Of a DNA stretch of 64,000 bases, positions 42,397-50,928 are shown in pieces. Numbering within the stretch: the first letter of the stretch is position 1; every line of letters begins with the position of its first letter. The notes under the pieces were generated by a model. It was given only the letters and a program-made list of their open reading frames with translations. It was not told the origin of the DNA and searched no databases. The DNA is from Mycolicibacterium flavescens (GTDB taxonomy: Bacteria; Actinomycetota; Actinomycetes; Mycobacteriales; Mycobacteriaceae), in NCBI GenBank assembly GCA_900637135.1, contig LR134353.1:4154001-4218000 (forward strand), in the 5' to 3' direction. A program made the position numbers and the translations under genes.

Positions 42397-44083
42397 GGTT
42401 GCGGATCTCCTCTGCGGCGGGTGGTTTGACGTTGACTCGGTCGAGGAACGCCGCGAACGGCGGGATCTCGTCGGCGCAACATTCGATGCTGATGACGGCG
42501 GGGCCGTCGGTCTCGAGCGCGGCTGTGAGTGCGGCGGGCAGCGATGCGACGTCCTCGATGTCGGCGGCGGGCAGTCCCGGGAACATCGCGCCAAGGCCGG
42601 CCCCCAACCGGCTCGGCCCGAACCGGTTGTAGCTGTAGCGATCGCCGTAGAACAGCTGCTCGCGGGTGAGGCACATCGCGTGCGCGTGGTTGTCGAACAG
42701 CAGGAACGTGACCGGCAGCCCGTACTCGCGCGCGGTGTGAATCTCCATGCCGTGCATGAGGAAACTACCGTCGCCCGCTATCACCAGCGTCCGCCTGCCC
42801 CGTCCGAAGGCCATTCCGATTCCCGCGCCGAAGCTGTATCCCATGCCCCCCATGCCGAGCGCGACGACGAACCGGCCGTCGCGCCGCACCGGCAGGTGAT
42901 GAATCGCCGCCGCCCCGATATTGCCCGCATCGACCACGATGTCCACCCCGTCGGGCAGCGTCGCGTCGAGCGCGACCATCGCGTCGCGATACCGGATGCC
43001 GGTTCCGTGATGGGGCGGCGGCTGCAACTCGTCCCGCTTCACCGCGTCGGGCACCCGCAGGCGCGCAGGCCGGCCCGCACCTGACAGCGCGTCGGTGAGC
43101 GCCGCCAGCGAGGTGCGCAGATCGTCGGTGTGCGCGTGGGTGCACGCGAGATACGGTGGGGCGGAGCCGATCGAGAACACGGGAACCGCGGCCAGGGCGT
43201 TCTCGAGGCCGGCCCGCGCCGTCAGCGTCATCCTGGTGCCCACCAGGAGGCACACCCCACTGTCGGCCACGGCCGAGGCGATGGTCGGATGACCCATCAC
43301 CCCGGTCACGCCCAGCGCCGACGACGATCCCATCCCCGGTGTGCCCGCGGCGTCCTTTGCGTCGGGCACGGTGGCCACCCGGGCGCGCAGCAGCGCTCGC
43401 AGCGCCTCGAGTTCGGCACGCGCGTCGTCGCGGGCAACCTGTTCTCCCGCGATGATCGTGACGGGGCCCTCGGCTCTCCGAAGCGCACGTGCGACCGCAT
43501 GCGGGGCAGCCGGTGCCACACCGGCGCGCCCACCGACCACCGCGCCGCCGTTGACCGGCACCTCGGCTTGCTGGATGTCCTTGGGTAGCAACAGCACCGA
43601 CGGCCCTCGCCGGGCCGCCGCGGCCTCGATCGCTGCGGGAAGTGCGGTCACGATGTCCGCGGGCGTGAGTATCCGCCGACAGTGCACCGACACCGCCGAG
43701 AACAGCGCGTGCGCATCGAGTGCCCCGTTGCGGCCGCTGGTGTCCTGGAACGCGCCTCGACCGTCGAGTGCGCTCGGCGGTTGTCCGATCAACGCCAGCA
43801 CCGGCACTCGGCTGGCCAACGCTTCCCCCAGTGCGGGAACGGTGTTCAAGCAGCCGCCACCCGACGTTGCCGCCACCACGCCGATTCCGCAGCCGCCGCG
43901 GCTGTATCCGTCGGCCATGGTGGCAGCGGAGAACTCGTGCTTGGCGAGTACGGCGTCGATGTCGGAACGGAAATACGCCGCGTCGTACAGATCTTCGATG
44001 TTGGCACCGTCGACACCGAAGATGAACCGCACGCCGATCGCCGCAAGGTACTCGACGATGTGGTCGACGACTCGGTGGCCCAT
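42377..44083 (-). CDS. ThDP-dependent enzyme (acetolactate synthase-like)
   Basis: 568 residues with the three-domain ThDP architecture. Glu50 in AKHEFSAA activates the cofactor, the middle domain spans about 185-330, and the C-terminal GDGS motif near 436 with the Asn of LLFDNHAHAM about 27 residues later binds Mg-ThDP. No FAD-specific signature is evident. It probably catalyses decarboxylative carboligation of a 2-oxo acid. ATG 44083 has AGGTGAG upstream. It is the first gene after rslA and lies directly behind a SigL-type promoter. Alternatives include a decarboxylase or sulfonyl-pyruvate-type enzyme. Confidence 0.85.
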   Translation of the reverse strand: MGHRVVDHIVEYLAAIGVRFIFGVDGANIEDLYDAAYFRSDIDAVLAKHEFSAATMADGYSRGGCGIGVVAATSGGGCLNTVPALGEALASRVPVLALIGQPPSALDGRGAFQDTSGRNGALDAHALFSAVSVHCRRILTPADIVTALPAAIEAAAARRGPSVLLLPKDIQQAEVPVNGGAVVGGRAGVAPAAPHAVARALRRAEGPVTIIAGEQVARDDARAELEALRALLRARVATVPDAKDAAGTPGMGSSSALGVTGVMGHPTIASAVADSGVCLLVGTRMTLTARAGLENALAAVPVFSIGSAPPYLACTHAHTDDLRTSLAALTDALSGAGRPARLRVPDAVKRDELQPPPHHGTGIRYRDAMVALDATLPDGVDIVVDAGNIGAAAIHHLPVRRDGRFVVALGMGGMGYSFGAGIGMAFGRGRRTLVIAGDGSFLMHGMEIHTAREYGLPVTFLLFDNHAHAMCLTREQLFYGDRYSYNRFGPSRLGAGLGAMFPGLPAADIEDVASLPAALTAALETDGPAVISIECCADEIPPFAAFLDRVNVKPPAAEEIRNHVPARP

Positions 44084-44112
44084 CTCTCACCTGCTTTCGG
44101 ACTTCAGCGAGT

Positions 44113-44140
44113 TACACGGTGCGCGGGCACGTGGAGTTCA
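44113..44140 (-). promoter_or_regulatory. SigL-type promoter of the ThDP operon
   Basis: On the minus strand TGAACT (44140-44135) and CGTGTA (44118-44113) are 16 bases apart, 30 bases before the ThDP ATG. The same pattern with the same spacing precedes sigL. A second TGAACC at 44148-44143 has no matching -10. Match to the published SigL pattern (TGAACC, CGTGTc) is by memory. Confidence 0.65.
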
Positions 44141-44154
44141 TCGGTTCAGAACAT

Positions 44155-44880
44155 TCACAGCGAACGCTCGAGAAGCACTTCACCGGAGTCGGGTGAAACC
44201 AGTTGCACGGCAGCGATTTCGTCCATCTGCATCGGCGTGGTGGCGCTCGGCAGTGCGGTAGCGCCCGACAGCCCCAGCCACGTCGCCACTTGGTTGCGGC
44301 TGCCGTCGTGTCCCACCACAACCATCCCCAGGTTCTGGGGCGGCGCATCGCGTTGGCCCCAGTCGCCGTAGGTGCATGCCATGTCGATTCGAGTGCCCCA
44401 GCCGTACCCCGTCATCGAGATGGTCGCGTTGATCGGCGTCTCGGAAACCTTGGCCATCTCCAGTTGCTGACCCGACGCCTGCGGCGGTGTAGCGGTCTGC
44501 AACCCGAACGCCTCCGGACGGACCGCGATCGCGATGCCGAGCGCCAGCACCGCGGCGGCCAGACCGATGGCGGCCGAGGTCATCCACCGCGACCGCCTGC
44601 GTCGCGCGCGCACCCTGTCCAACAGCCCGCTCAACAGTTCCGGCGGGGGTTCTGGGTGCGCGGGTGCGTGGCCGTCGAACTCGGCGGGTTCGACCGTGCT
44701 CAGCAGAGTGGAGATGTCGCGCAGTTCGGCGACCGCCGCCGTGCAGCGCTCACAGGTCGCAAGATGTGCCTCGTACTCGCGGCGGTCCTGTTCGGTCAGC
44801 GAGCCCAGGACGTAGGCGGCGTCCCACGTGGCGTACCGATCGTCGTCCGCCCGGCCGAGGACGGGTTCAAATGCCGTCAC
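44155..44880 (-). CDS. rslA: Anti-sigma factor RslA, zinc-binding
   Basis: Membrane anti-sigma factor holding SigL inactive. 241 residues: cytoplasmic zinc-type anti-sigma domain with His39, Cys43 and Cys46 in HLATCERC, a basic stretch, one transmembrane helix at about 101-121 and an extracytoplasmic domain (TPINATISMTGYGWG, LGMVVVGHDGSRNQVATWL) ending LLERSL. GTG 44880 overlaps the sigL stop by four bases. Oxidation of the HxxxCxxC zinc site is the known release mechanism for this family. Confidence 0.95.
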   Translation of the reverse strand: MTAFEPVLGRADDDRYATWDAAYVLGSLTEQDRREYEAHLATCERCTAAVAELRDISTLLSTVEPAEFDGHAPAHPEPPPELLSGLLDRVRARRRRSRWMTSAAIGLAAAVLALGIAIAVRPEAFGLQTATPPQASGQQLEMAKVSETPINATISMTGYGWGTRIDMACTYGDWGQRDAPPQNLGMVVVGHDGSRNQVATWLGLSGATALPSATTPMQMDEIAAVQLVSPDSGEVLLERSL

Positions 44881-45398
44881 CGTGTCACCCCCATCTCTTC
44901 CAACTTGAGCTTGAGCGCTCGTACCCCGTAGTGCAGCCGTGACTTCACGGTGCCCTCGGCGATGTGGAGGTCGGCTGCGATCTGCGCCGTTGTCCAGCCC
45001 TGGTAGTACGCGCGGCTGATGACCGCGCGATGCTCATCAGACAGCGCACCGATGGCTTCGCCGAGCATCATTCGGTTCAACGCAGCCTCCACCTCGTCGG
45101 GCCCGGCCCGGTCCGCGGTCGTCTCCATGTCGGCGGTGCCGGATTCGCTACGGAAGCGGGCACTGCGCGTCTCGTCGATGATGAGGTTGCGGGCCACGGT
45201 GAACAACCACGGCCGCGCCGACCTCGAGGAGTCGGCCGTCACCTCGGGGTGTCGCCACGCCCGCAGTAGCGTCTCCTGCACCACATCCTCCGCCCGGGCC
45301 GTATCGCCGGTCAGCCGGACCGCATAGCGCCAGATCGCGGCGGCGTGCTCGGCATAGAGCACCCGCATGACGGTCGCGTCCGGGTCGTCCAAAATCAC
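44877..45398 (-). CDS. sigL: ECF sigma factor SigL
   Basis: 173 residues from GTG 45398. Region 2 (LYAEHAAAIWRYAVRLTGD, AEDVVQETLLRAWRHP) recognises the -10; region 4 (ALSDEHRAVISRAYYQGWTT, IAEGTVKSRLHYGVRALK) the -35. The sequence matches SigL of M. tuberculosis closely by recollection. GGAGG touches the GTG; a TTG at 45392 would be better spaced and gives 171 residues. It is preceded by its own SigL-type promoter, indicating autoregulation, and by map-adk-secY-side genes as in M. tuberculosis. Confidence 0.95.
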   Translation of the reverse strand: MILDDPDATVMRVLYAEHAAAIWRYAVRLTGDTARAEDVVQETLLRAWRHPEVTADSSRSARPWLFTVARNLIIDETRSARFRSESGTADMETTADRAGPDEVEAALNRMMLGEAIGALSDEHRAVISRAYYQGWTTAQIAADLHIAEGTVKSRLHYGVRALKLKLEEMGVTR

Positions 45399-45409
45399 CC
45401 TCCGCCCTA

Positions 45410-45437
45410 GACACGAGGTTGGCGGTCATCCGGTTCA
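45410..45437 (-). promoter_or_regulatory. SigL-type autoregulatory promoter of sigL-rslA
   Basis: TGAACC (45437-45432) and CGTGTC (45415-45410) are separated by exactly 16 bases on the minus strand, 12 bases before the GTG of sigL. This is the consensus I recall for mycobacterial SigL, and predicts a very short leader. Confidence 0.75.
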
Positions 45438-45454
45438 GTATCGGCGCTGCATCC

Positions 45455-45916
45455 TCACAGCGGGACGGAGTTGCGCCGGGCGCCTGCCTGGCTGTCGGCG
45501 AACCGCTCATGCAGGGTGCGCAGCACCGCCGCACACGCCGCCCGCTCGGCCGGGTCGATGTGGTCGAGCACCCGGGCCAGATCGCGGCGCCGACGAGCGG
45601 TGACCTGCCGCACCAGTTTGCGGCCCGAAGCGGTCAACTCCAGGGTGACGACGCTGCGGTTCGACGGATCCGAGCCGCGCACCAGGTGGCCAGAGGCATG
45701 CAGTCGGTCGGCCAGACGCGTCACCGTGGATCCGACCACTCCGAGCGCCTTGGCGCATTCAGTCGACGTCGATCGCCCGCGCTGTTGCAACACCGCGAGC
45801 AACCGGAACTGCGGCAGCGAGACGTCTACCTCTTCGACACTGCGCAGCGCCAGGCCCACCAAATCCCTGGCCGCCACCTCGAACGCCGTCAGCTCTTCTT
45901 TTGGTGTCTTGGTCAC
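45455..45916 (-). CDS. MarR-family regulator divergent from furA
   Basis: 153 residues from GTG 45916: VSLPQFRLLAVLQQRG, AKALGVVGSTVTRLADRLHASG recognition helix and SDPSNRSVVTLELT wing. An upstream in-frame TTG would add 30 residues of Arg-rich sequence unlike the family, so the GTG is preferred. It is divergent from furA-katA with an A/T-rich region of 158 bases between that holds two dyads. It may control itself and perhaps the catalase genes. Confidence 0.85.
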   Translation of the reverse strand: MTKTPKEELTAFEVAARDLVGLALRSVEEVDVSLPQFRLLAVLQQRGRSTSTECAKALGVVGSTVTRLADRLHASGHLVRGSDPSNRSVVTLELTASGRKLVRQVTARRRRDLARVLDHIDPAERAACAAVLRTLHERFADSQAGARRNSVPL

Positions 45917-46008
45917 GTCGGTATTCCGGGCGGGTGCATGCCGAAATTGTCGCACGCGGGCGCACCCAATCAGCACTGCCGACCTCCTAGGTATTGCTTT
46001 TTGCAAGA

Positions 46009-46023
46009 CTTGCGTAATGCAAG
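46009..46023. promoter_or_regulatory. Dyad CTTGC-N5-GCAAG upstream of MarR gene
   Basis: Perfect five-base arms around GTAAT, with a further TTGCAAG half-site just to the left (46001-46007). Candidate operator of the divergent MarR protein. Confidence 0.45.
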
Positions 46024-46042
46024 GGATTGAGGCAGACTAGAA

Positions 46043-46059
46043 ACTTGACTGGTTCAAGT
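46043..46059 (+). promoter_or_regulatory. Fur-box-like dyad upstream of furA
   Basis: ACTTGA-CTGGT-TCAAGT has perfect six-base arms, 15 bases before the furA ATG. It resembles the FurA site (CTTGACTG core) in front of furA in M. tuberculosis, by recollection, and points to autoregulation by FurA. Confidence 0.65.
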
Positions 46060-46074
46060 ATTCGGAGGGGCCGC

Positions 46075-46506
46075 ATGTCCGTGAGTCGTTGGCACGACGA
46101 TCTGCGCGCCGCGGGGCTGCGAATCACCAAACCCCGACTCGCGGTGCTCGCCGAGGTCCAGAAGCATCCGCACGCCGACGTCGAAGAGATCGCCGCCGGA
46201 GCGCGTCGGCGCATCGGATCGCTGTCGACACAAGCGGTTTACGACGTGCTCTACGCCCTCACCGGCGCGGGCTTGTTACGCCGCGTCGAACCGGCCGGCT
46301 CACGCGCCCGCTTCGAACTGCAGACCGGCGACAACCATCACCACGTGGTCTGTCGATCGTGCGGCGCCATCGACGACGTCGAGTGCGCCACCGGGCGGGC
46401 CCCGTGCCTACATGCCGACGGTGCAACCGAATACGCGATCGACGAGGCCGAAGTGACTTTCTGGGGCCTATGCCCCGACTGCAATGGCAGCACACAACCC
46501 ATTTGA
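46075..46506 (+). CDS. furA: Fur-family regulator FurA
   Basis: 143 residues: N-terminal winged helix (RAAGLRITKPRLAVLAEVQ, LSTQAVYDVLYALTGAGLLRR) and C-terminal dimerisation domain with His88-90, and CxxC pairs at 93/96 and 133/136, which bind structural zinc. Peroxide-sensing repressor of catalase genes in mycobacteria. GGAGG precedes the ATG. The partner downstream is a monofunctional catalase rather than katG. A dyad at 46043 suggests autoregulation. Confidence 0.93.
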   Translation: MSVSRWHDDLRAAGLRITKPRLAVLAEVQKHPHADVEEIAAGARRRIGSLSTQAVYDVLYALTGAGLLRRVEPAGSRARFELQTGDNHHHVVCRSCGAIDDVECATGRAPCLHADGATEYAIDEAEVTFWGLCPDCNGSTQPI

Positions 46507-46518
46507 ATGGAGATTCTG

Positions 46519-48009
46519 ATGACCGCTTCGAAATTCGGCTCCACCACCGGCACCGGCGCACCGGCTTTCAGCGACCGCAATAGTCTCAGCGTCGGCTCGA
46601 ACGGACCACTCGTCCTGCACGACGTGCATTTCCTGGAGCAGATGGCCCACTTCAACCGTGAGCGTGTCCCCGAACGCAGCCCGCACGCCAAGGGCTCCGG
46701 CGCCTTCGGGGTGTTCACCGCCACCGAGGACGTCTCGCAATTCACCAAGGCCGCCCTGTTCCAGAAGGGCGCGAAAACCGATCTGCTGATTCGGTTTTCG
46801 ACAGTGGCCGGTGAGCAGGGCAGCCCGGACACCTGGCGGGATGTGCGCGGATACTCGCTGAAGTTCTACACCTCAGAAGGCAACTACGACCTGGTCGGCA
46901 ACAATACGCCGATCTTCTTCGTCCGCGACCCGATGAAGTTCCCCCATTTCATCCGCAGCCAGAAGCGGCTGCCCGACTCCGGCCTGCGGTCCTCGCAGAT
47001 GCAGTGGGATTTCTGGAGTTTGAACCCCGAGTCCGCCCACCAGGTGACCTACCTGATGGGTGAGCGCGGCCTGCCACGGACCTGGCGCCACATGAACGGC
47101 TACGGCTCGCACACCTACATGTGGGTCAACGCCGCAGGCGAGAAGTTCTGGGTGAAGTACCACTTCCACACCGACCAGGGCATGGAGTTCCTCACCAACG
47201 ACGAGGCCGCCGCCCTGGCCGGTGAGGACAGCGACTTCCATCGCCGGGACCTCTTCGATGCGATCAACCGGGGAGAGCACCCAAGCTGGCGGCTCTCGGT
47301 GCAGGTGATGCCGTATGCCGAGGCGGCCGATTACCGGTTCAACCCGTTCGACCTGACCAAGGTGTGGCCGCACGCGGACTACCCGCTGATTCCGGTCGGC
47401 AGCTTCACGCTCAACCGCAACCCGGAGAACTTCTTCGCCCAGATCGAACAGGCGGCGTTCTCCCCGGGTAACACGGTGCCGGGTATCGGCCTGTCGCCGG
47501 ACAAGATGCTGCTCGGCCGCGCGTTCGCCTACAGCGACGCGCAGCGCAACCGGATCGGCACCAACTTCCACCAGCTGCCGGTGAACCAGCCGCGCGACGG
47601 GGTGCCGATGAACTCCTACATGTTCGACGGCCAGATGACTTACCACCACTCCGGCGCGGCACCGGTTTACGCGCCCAACAGCGGCGGACGTCCGTGGTCG
47701 GACACCACCGGCCCGGCCGAGGACGGCTGGGAGGCAGACGCCGAACTGGTGCGCTCGGCCTACGCGTTGCACGCCGAGGACGACGACTTCGGCCAGCCCG
47801 GCATGATGGTGCGCAAGGTGTGGAACGACGCGCAACGCACCGCGGCGGTCGAGACGATCGCGGGCAGCCTCGACGGGGTGACCGGCGAGGTGCTCGACCG
47901 GTCGCTGGAGTACTGGCGCAACGTCGACGACGATCTGGGCGCCCGGATCGAGAAGGCGGTCCGCGGGGACGCCGCACCCGAACCCGTGCAGGGTATGGGC
48001 GAGGGCTAA
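46519..48009 (+). CDS. katA: Monofunctional heme catalase KatA
   Basis: Disproportionates hydrogen peroxide. 496 residues of the small-subunit catalase clade: distal His56 in ERSPHAKGSG, Asn129 in VGNNTPIFF, and heme-ligand Tyr338 in RAFAYSD with Arg334. There is no NADPH- or flavodoxin-like C-terminal domain. GGAG lies six bases before ATG 46519; the ATG before it at the furA stop would add four residues. It is 12 bases from furA and probably repressed by it. Confidence 0.95.
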   Translation: MTASKFGSTTGTGAPAFSDRNSLSVGSNGPLVLHDVHFLEQMAHFNRERVPERSPHAKGSGAFGVFTATEDVSQFTKAALFQKGAKTDLLIRFSTVAGEQGSPDTWRDVRGYSLKFYTSEGNYDLVGNNTPIFFVRDPMKFPHFIRSQKRLPDSGLRSSQMQWDFWSLNPESAHQVTYLMGERGLPRTWRHMNGYGSHTYMWVNAAGEKFWVKYHFHTDQGMEFLTNDEAAALAGEDSDFHRRDLFDAINRGEHPSWRLSVQVMPYAEAADYRFNPFDLTKVWPHADYPLIPVGSFTLNRNPENFFAQIEQAAFSPGNTVPGIGLSPDKMLLGRAFAYSDAQRNRIGTNFHQLPVNQPRDGVPMNSYMFDGQMTYHHSGAAPVYAPNSGGRPWSDTTGPAEDGWEADAELVRSAYALHAEDDDFGQPGMMVRKVWNDAQRTAAVETIAGSLDGVTGEVLDRSLEYWRNVDDDLGARIEKAVRGDAAPEPVQGMGEG

Positions 48010-48034
48010 CCGCCCTTAGATGATTTTCGGGCGG
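48010..48034. terminator. Weak hairpin between katA and map
   Basis: CCGCCC and GGGCGG pair around a 13-base A/T-rich loop in the 30 bases between the two convergent stops. Too short to be sure. Confidence 0.35.
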
Positions 48035-48039
48035 GCGGC

Positions 48040-48834
48040 CTACTGAGTGAGGATCCGCGGCCCGTCCTCGGTGACGGCCACGGTGTGCTCCCAGTGGGCC
48101 GCCCGCGATCCGTCTGCGGTCACGACGGTCCACTCGTCCTCGAGGATCACGGTCCTGGTGGTGCCCAGCGTCAGCATCGGCTCGATGGCCAGCACCGAAC
48201 CGACCGCCAGATAGGGGCCGCGGCCGGGCGCGCCCTCGTTGGGCAGGAACGGGTCCATGTGCATCTGCCGTCCGATGCCGTGGCCGCCGTAACCGTCGAC
48301 GATGAAGAACTTGCGGCCGTATCGGTTCTCGGCGGCGCGCGCCGCGGTCTCGATGGCGTGTGAAACGTCGGTGAGCCGGTTGCCGGGCACCATCGCGGAC
48401 GCGCCTGCCTCCATGGCTTCCTTGGTGGCCTGCGACAACGCCTCGTCGACCGGGATCAGCGTCCCGACCCCGAACGTGATGGCCGAGTCGCCGTGCCAGC
48501 CGTCGACGATCGCCCCGCAGTCGATGGACACCAGGTCCCCGGGCGCCAGGGTTTCTGCCGCAGACGGAATGCCGTGCACCACACGGTCATTGACCGAGGA
48601 ACAGATGCTCGCGGGATATCCGTGGTAGCCGAGGAAGGAGGGCACACCTCCGCCGTCGCGAATCACCGACTCGGCGACCTCGTCGAGCGCCATAGTGGTC
48701 ACGCCGGGGGCGGCGGCCTGACGGACCGCGGCCAGCGCCGACGCCACCAAGGCTCCCGCGACGGCCATCGCGTCGAGTTCATCGGGGGTGCGCTGCGGTA
48801 CGACCTTGCGTCCGCGCAGGCCCATCAGGCCCAT
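48040..48834 (-). CDS. map: Methionine aminopeptidase, type I
   Basis: Removes the initiator methionine from nascent proteins. 264 residues with an N-terminal LRGRKVVPQRTPDEL extension and the dimetal ligands of the pita-bread fold, e.g. Asp in SIDCGAIVDGWHGD, His in YGGHGIGRQMH and Glu in LAIEPMLT. It follows adk by five bases. ATG 48834 is used; a second ATG three codons later is possible. Order secY-adk-map-sigL matches M. tuberculosis apart from the inserted katA-furA-MarR genes. Confidence 0.96.
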   Translation of the reverse strand: MGLMGLRGRKVVPQRTPDELDAMAVAGALVASALAAVRQAAAPGVTTMALDEVAESVIRDGGGVPSFLGYHGYPASICSSVNDRVVHGIPSAAETLAPGDLVSIDCGAIVDGWHGDSAITFGVGTLIPVDEALSQATKEAMEAGASAMVPGNRLTDVSHAIETAARAAENRYGRKFFIVDGYGGHGIGRQMHMDPFLPNEGAPGRGPYLAVGSVLAIEPMLTLGTTRTVILEDEWTVVTADGSRAAHWEHTVAVTEDGPRILTQ

Positions 48835-48839
48835 ATCCG

Positions 48840-49388
48840 CTACTTACCGAGCGCCTGCAGTGCGCGCGCGAAAACCTCGTCGAGGGCGCCGACCGCGTCG
48901 ACTTGCTTCAGGTTGTTGCTGCTGTAGTACTCGAGCAGGGGGTAGGTCTCGTCGCGATAGACCTGCATGCGGTTGCGGATCACGCCTTCGGTGTCGTCTT
49001 CGCGGCCGCGGGACTTGAGACGCTTGAACAGCTCGTCCTCGGAGACCTTGAACTCCAGCACCGCGTCGAGCTTGGTGTCGTGGCGCTTGAGCATGTCGTC
49101 CAGCGCCTTGGCCTGCTCCACGGAGCGGGGGTAGCCGTCGAGGATGAACCCGTCGGCCGCGTCCGGCTGTTCGATGCGGTCCTCGACCAGCTTGTTCGTC
49201 AGCTCCGATGGCACCAGGTCGCCGGCGTCGAGGTATTTCTTGGCTTCCAGCCCCAGCGGGGTGCCGTCGCCGATGTTCTTGCGGAAGAGGTCGCCGGTCG
49301 AGATCTGCGGAATTCCGAGCTTCTCGGAGAGCTTCTGGGCCTGTGTTCCCTTGCCGGCGCCGGGCGGTCCGAGCAGAACGACTCTCAC
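48840..49388 (-). CDS. adk: Adenylate kinase
   Basis: Interconverts ATP + AMP and 2 ADP. 182 residues with the P-loop GPPGAGKGT (7-15), NMP-binding region (STGDLFRKNI) and a short LID of the mycobacterial type, without the Cys4 zinc site. GTG 49388 overlaps the secY stop by four bases, so it is translationally coupled. Confidence 0.97.
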   Translation of the reverse strand: MRVVLLGPPGAGKGTQAQKLSEKLGIPQISTGDLFRKNIGDGTPLGLEAKKYLDAGDLVPSELTNKLVEDRIEQPDAADGFILDGYPRSVEQAKALDDMLKRHDTKLDAVLEFKVSEDELFKRLKSRGREDDTEGVIRNRMQVYRDETYPLLEYYSSNNLKQVDAVGALDEVFARALQALGK

Positions 49389-50725
49389 TTCAGGAACCCT
49401 TCGTAATTGCGCTGCATCAGCTGGCTCTCGATCTGTTTGACGGTATCCAATCCGACCCCGACGAGGATCAGTACGCCCACACCACCGAACGGCAGGTTCT
49501 GCACGGGCCCGCTGCTCCCCACGGAGAGGAACAGGTTCGGCAGCACGGCGATCAGACCCAGGTAGATCGAACCTGGAAGGGTGATCCGGCTCAGCACATA
49601 ACGCAGGTAGTCCGCCGTCGGCTTGCCTGGCCGGATGCCGGGGATGAAGCCGCCGAACTTCTTCATCTCGTCGGCCCGCTCATCGGGGTTGAACGTGATG
49701 GAGACGTAGAAGTAGGTGAAGAACACGATCAGCGCGAAGTAGACGCCGATGTAGGCCAGGCTGCTGGGATCTGTCAGGTAGTTCGCGACGAACGTGTTCC
49801 ACCAGTTGGTGCTGTTCGGATTCGAGCTTCCGCTCTGGATGAGCTGGGTGATGAGCTGCGGGATGTAGATCAGCGACGAGGCGAAGATCACCGGGATGAC
49901 GCCTGCCTGGTTCACCTTCAACGGCAGGTACGTCGACGTGCCGCCGTACATCTTGCGGCCGACCATCCGCTTGGCGTACTGCACAGGGATTCGGCGCTGG
50001 CCCTGCTCGACGAACACCACGCCGACGATGATCGCCAGCGCACCGGCGCACACCAGCGCGAACACCAGGCCGCCGCGGCTCTCGAGGATGGTCTGACCCT
50101 CACCCGGGATCGCCGACGCGATGCTCGCGAAGATGATCAGCGACATGCCGTTGCCGATGCCGCGCTCGGTGACCAGCTCGCCCATCCACATCACCAGCGC
50201 CGCGCCCGCGGTCATCACCAGCACCATCACCACGAGGGTGAAGATGTTCAGACCCTCGTGCTGGCCCTGGATGATGTCCAGCGAGCAGCCCTGAAGCAGG
50301 CCGCCGTTGGCCGCCAGCGCCACGATGCTGGTGCTCTGGAGGATGGCCAGCGCAATGGCCAGATAGCGCGTGTACTGCGTCATCTTGGCCTGGCCGGACT
50401 GGCCTTCCTTACGCAGCTGCTCGAAACGCGGGATCACCACGGTCAGCAGCTGCACGATGATGCTCGCGGTGATGTAAGGCATCACACCGACGGCGAACAC
50501 CGACAACTGCAGCAACGCGCCGCCGGAGAACAGGTTGATCAGCGAGTAGATCTGGCCGGACTCACCGCCGGTGACCTCCGCGATGCACTCCTGCACGTTC
50601 GGGTAGTTCACCCCCGGAGACGGGATCGCGGCCCCGACCCGGTAGAGGATCACGATGCCGAGGGTGAACAGGATCTTTCGCCTCAGGTCGACCGTCCGCA
50701 GTGATGAGATGAAAGCCGAAAGCAC
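49385..50725 (-). CDS. secY: Protein translocase subunit SecY
   Basis: 446 residues with ten transmembrane helices; the central pore of the Sec translocase. Early helix 1 region LFTLGIVILYRVGAAIPSPG and the cytoplasmic loop segment RKEGQSGQAKMTQYTRYLAI are typical. It starts with ATG 50725 and heads the secY-adk-map transcript on the minus strand. The 264 bases before it are shared with the divergent methyltransferase operon. Confidence 0.97.
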   Translation of the reverse strand: MLSAFISSLRTVDLRRKILFTLGIVILYRVGAAIPSPGVNYPNVQECIAEVTGGESGQIYSLINLFSGGALLQLSVFAVGVMPYITASIIVQLLTVVIPRFEQLRKEGQSGQAKMTQYTRYLAIALAILQSTSIVALAANGGLLQGCSLDIIQGQHEGLNIFTLVVMVLVMTAGAALVMWMGELVTERGIGNGMSLIIFASIASAIPGEGQTILESRGGLVFALVCAGALAIIVGVVFVEQGQRRIPVQYAKRMVGRKMYGGTSTYLPLKVNQAGVIPVIFASSLIYIPQLITQLIQSGSSNPNSTNWWNTFVANYLTDPSSLAYIGVYFALIVFFTYFYVSITFNPDERADEMKKFGGFIPGIRPGKPTADYLRYVLSRITLPGSIYLGLIAVLPNLFLSVGSSGPVQNLPFGGVGVLILVGVGLDTVKQIESQLMQRNYEGFLK

Positions 50726-50928
50726 TCTTCCTCCTGCGCAGCCGGCCTGTTGATCGCGGCGTGCGGATGGGGCTGGATTCGACCAGCGTCGTGGTTAAGT
50801 CGTGTGCGGACCCCCGCCAAGCGCGCAGCCTGCAGAGTTACCCGTCAAACAGTCTACGAGAATAACAGTTAGGGCCCCGTTGGCCCGCATCCCGCTGATC
50901 GCCCCGCCTCACAGCGACTTCTCAGGAC

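Noticed and set aside
44143..44148. TGAACC between rslA and the ThDP gene as the -35 of a SigL promoter
   Set aside because: The next CGTGT is 24 bases away, too far; the overlapping TGAACT at 44140-44135 has the right 16-base spacing.
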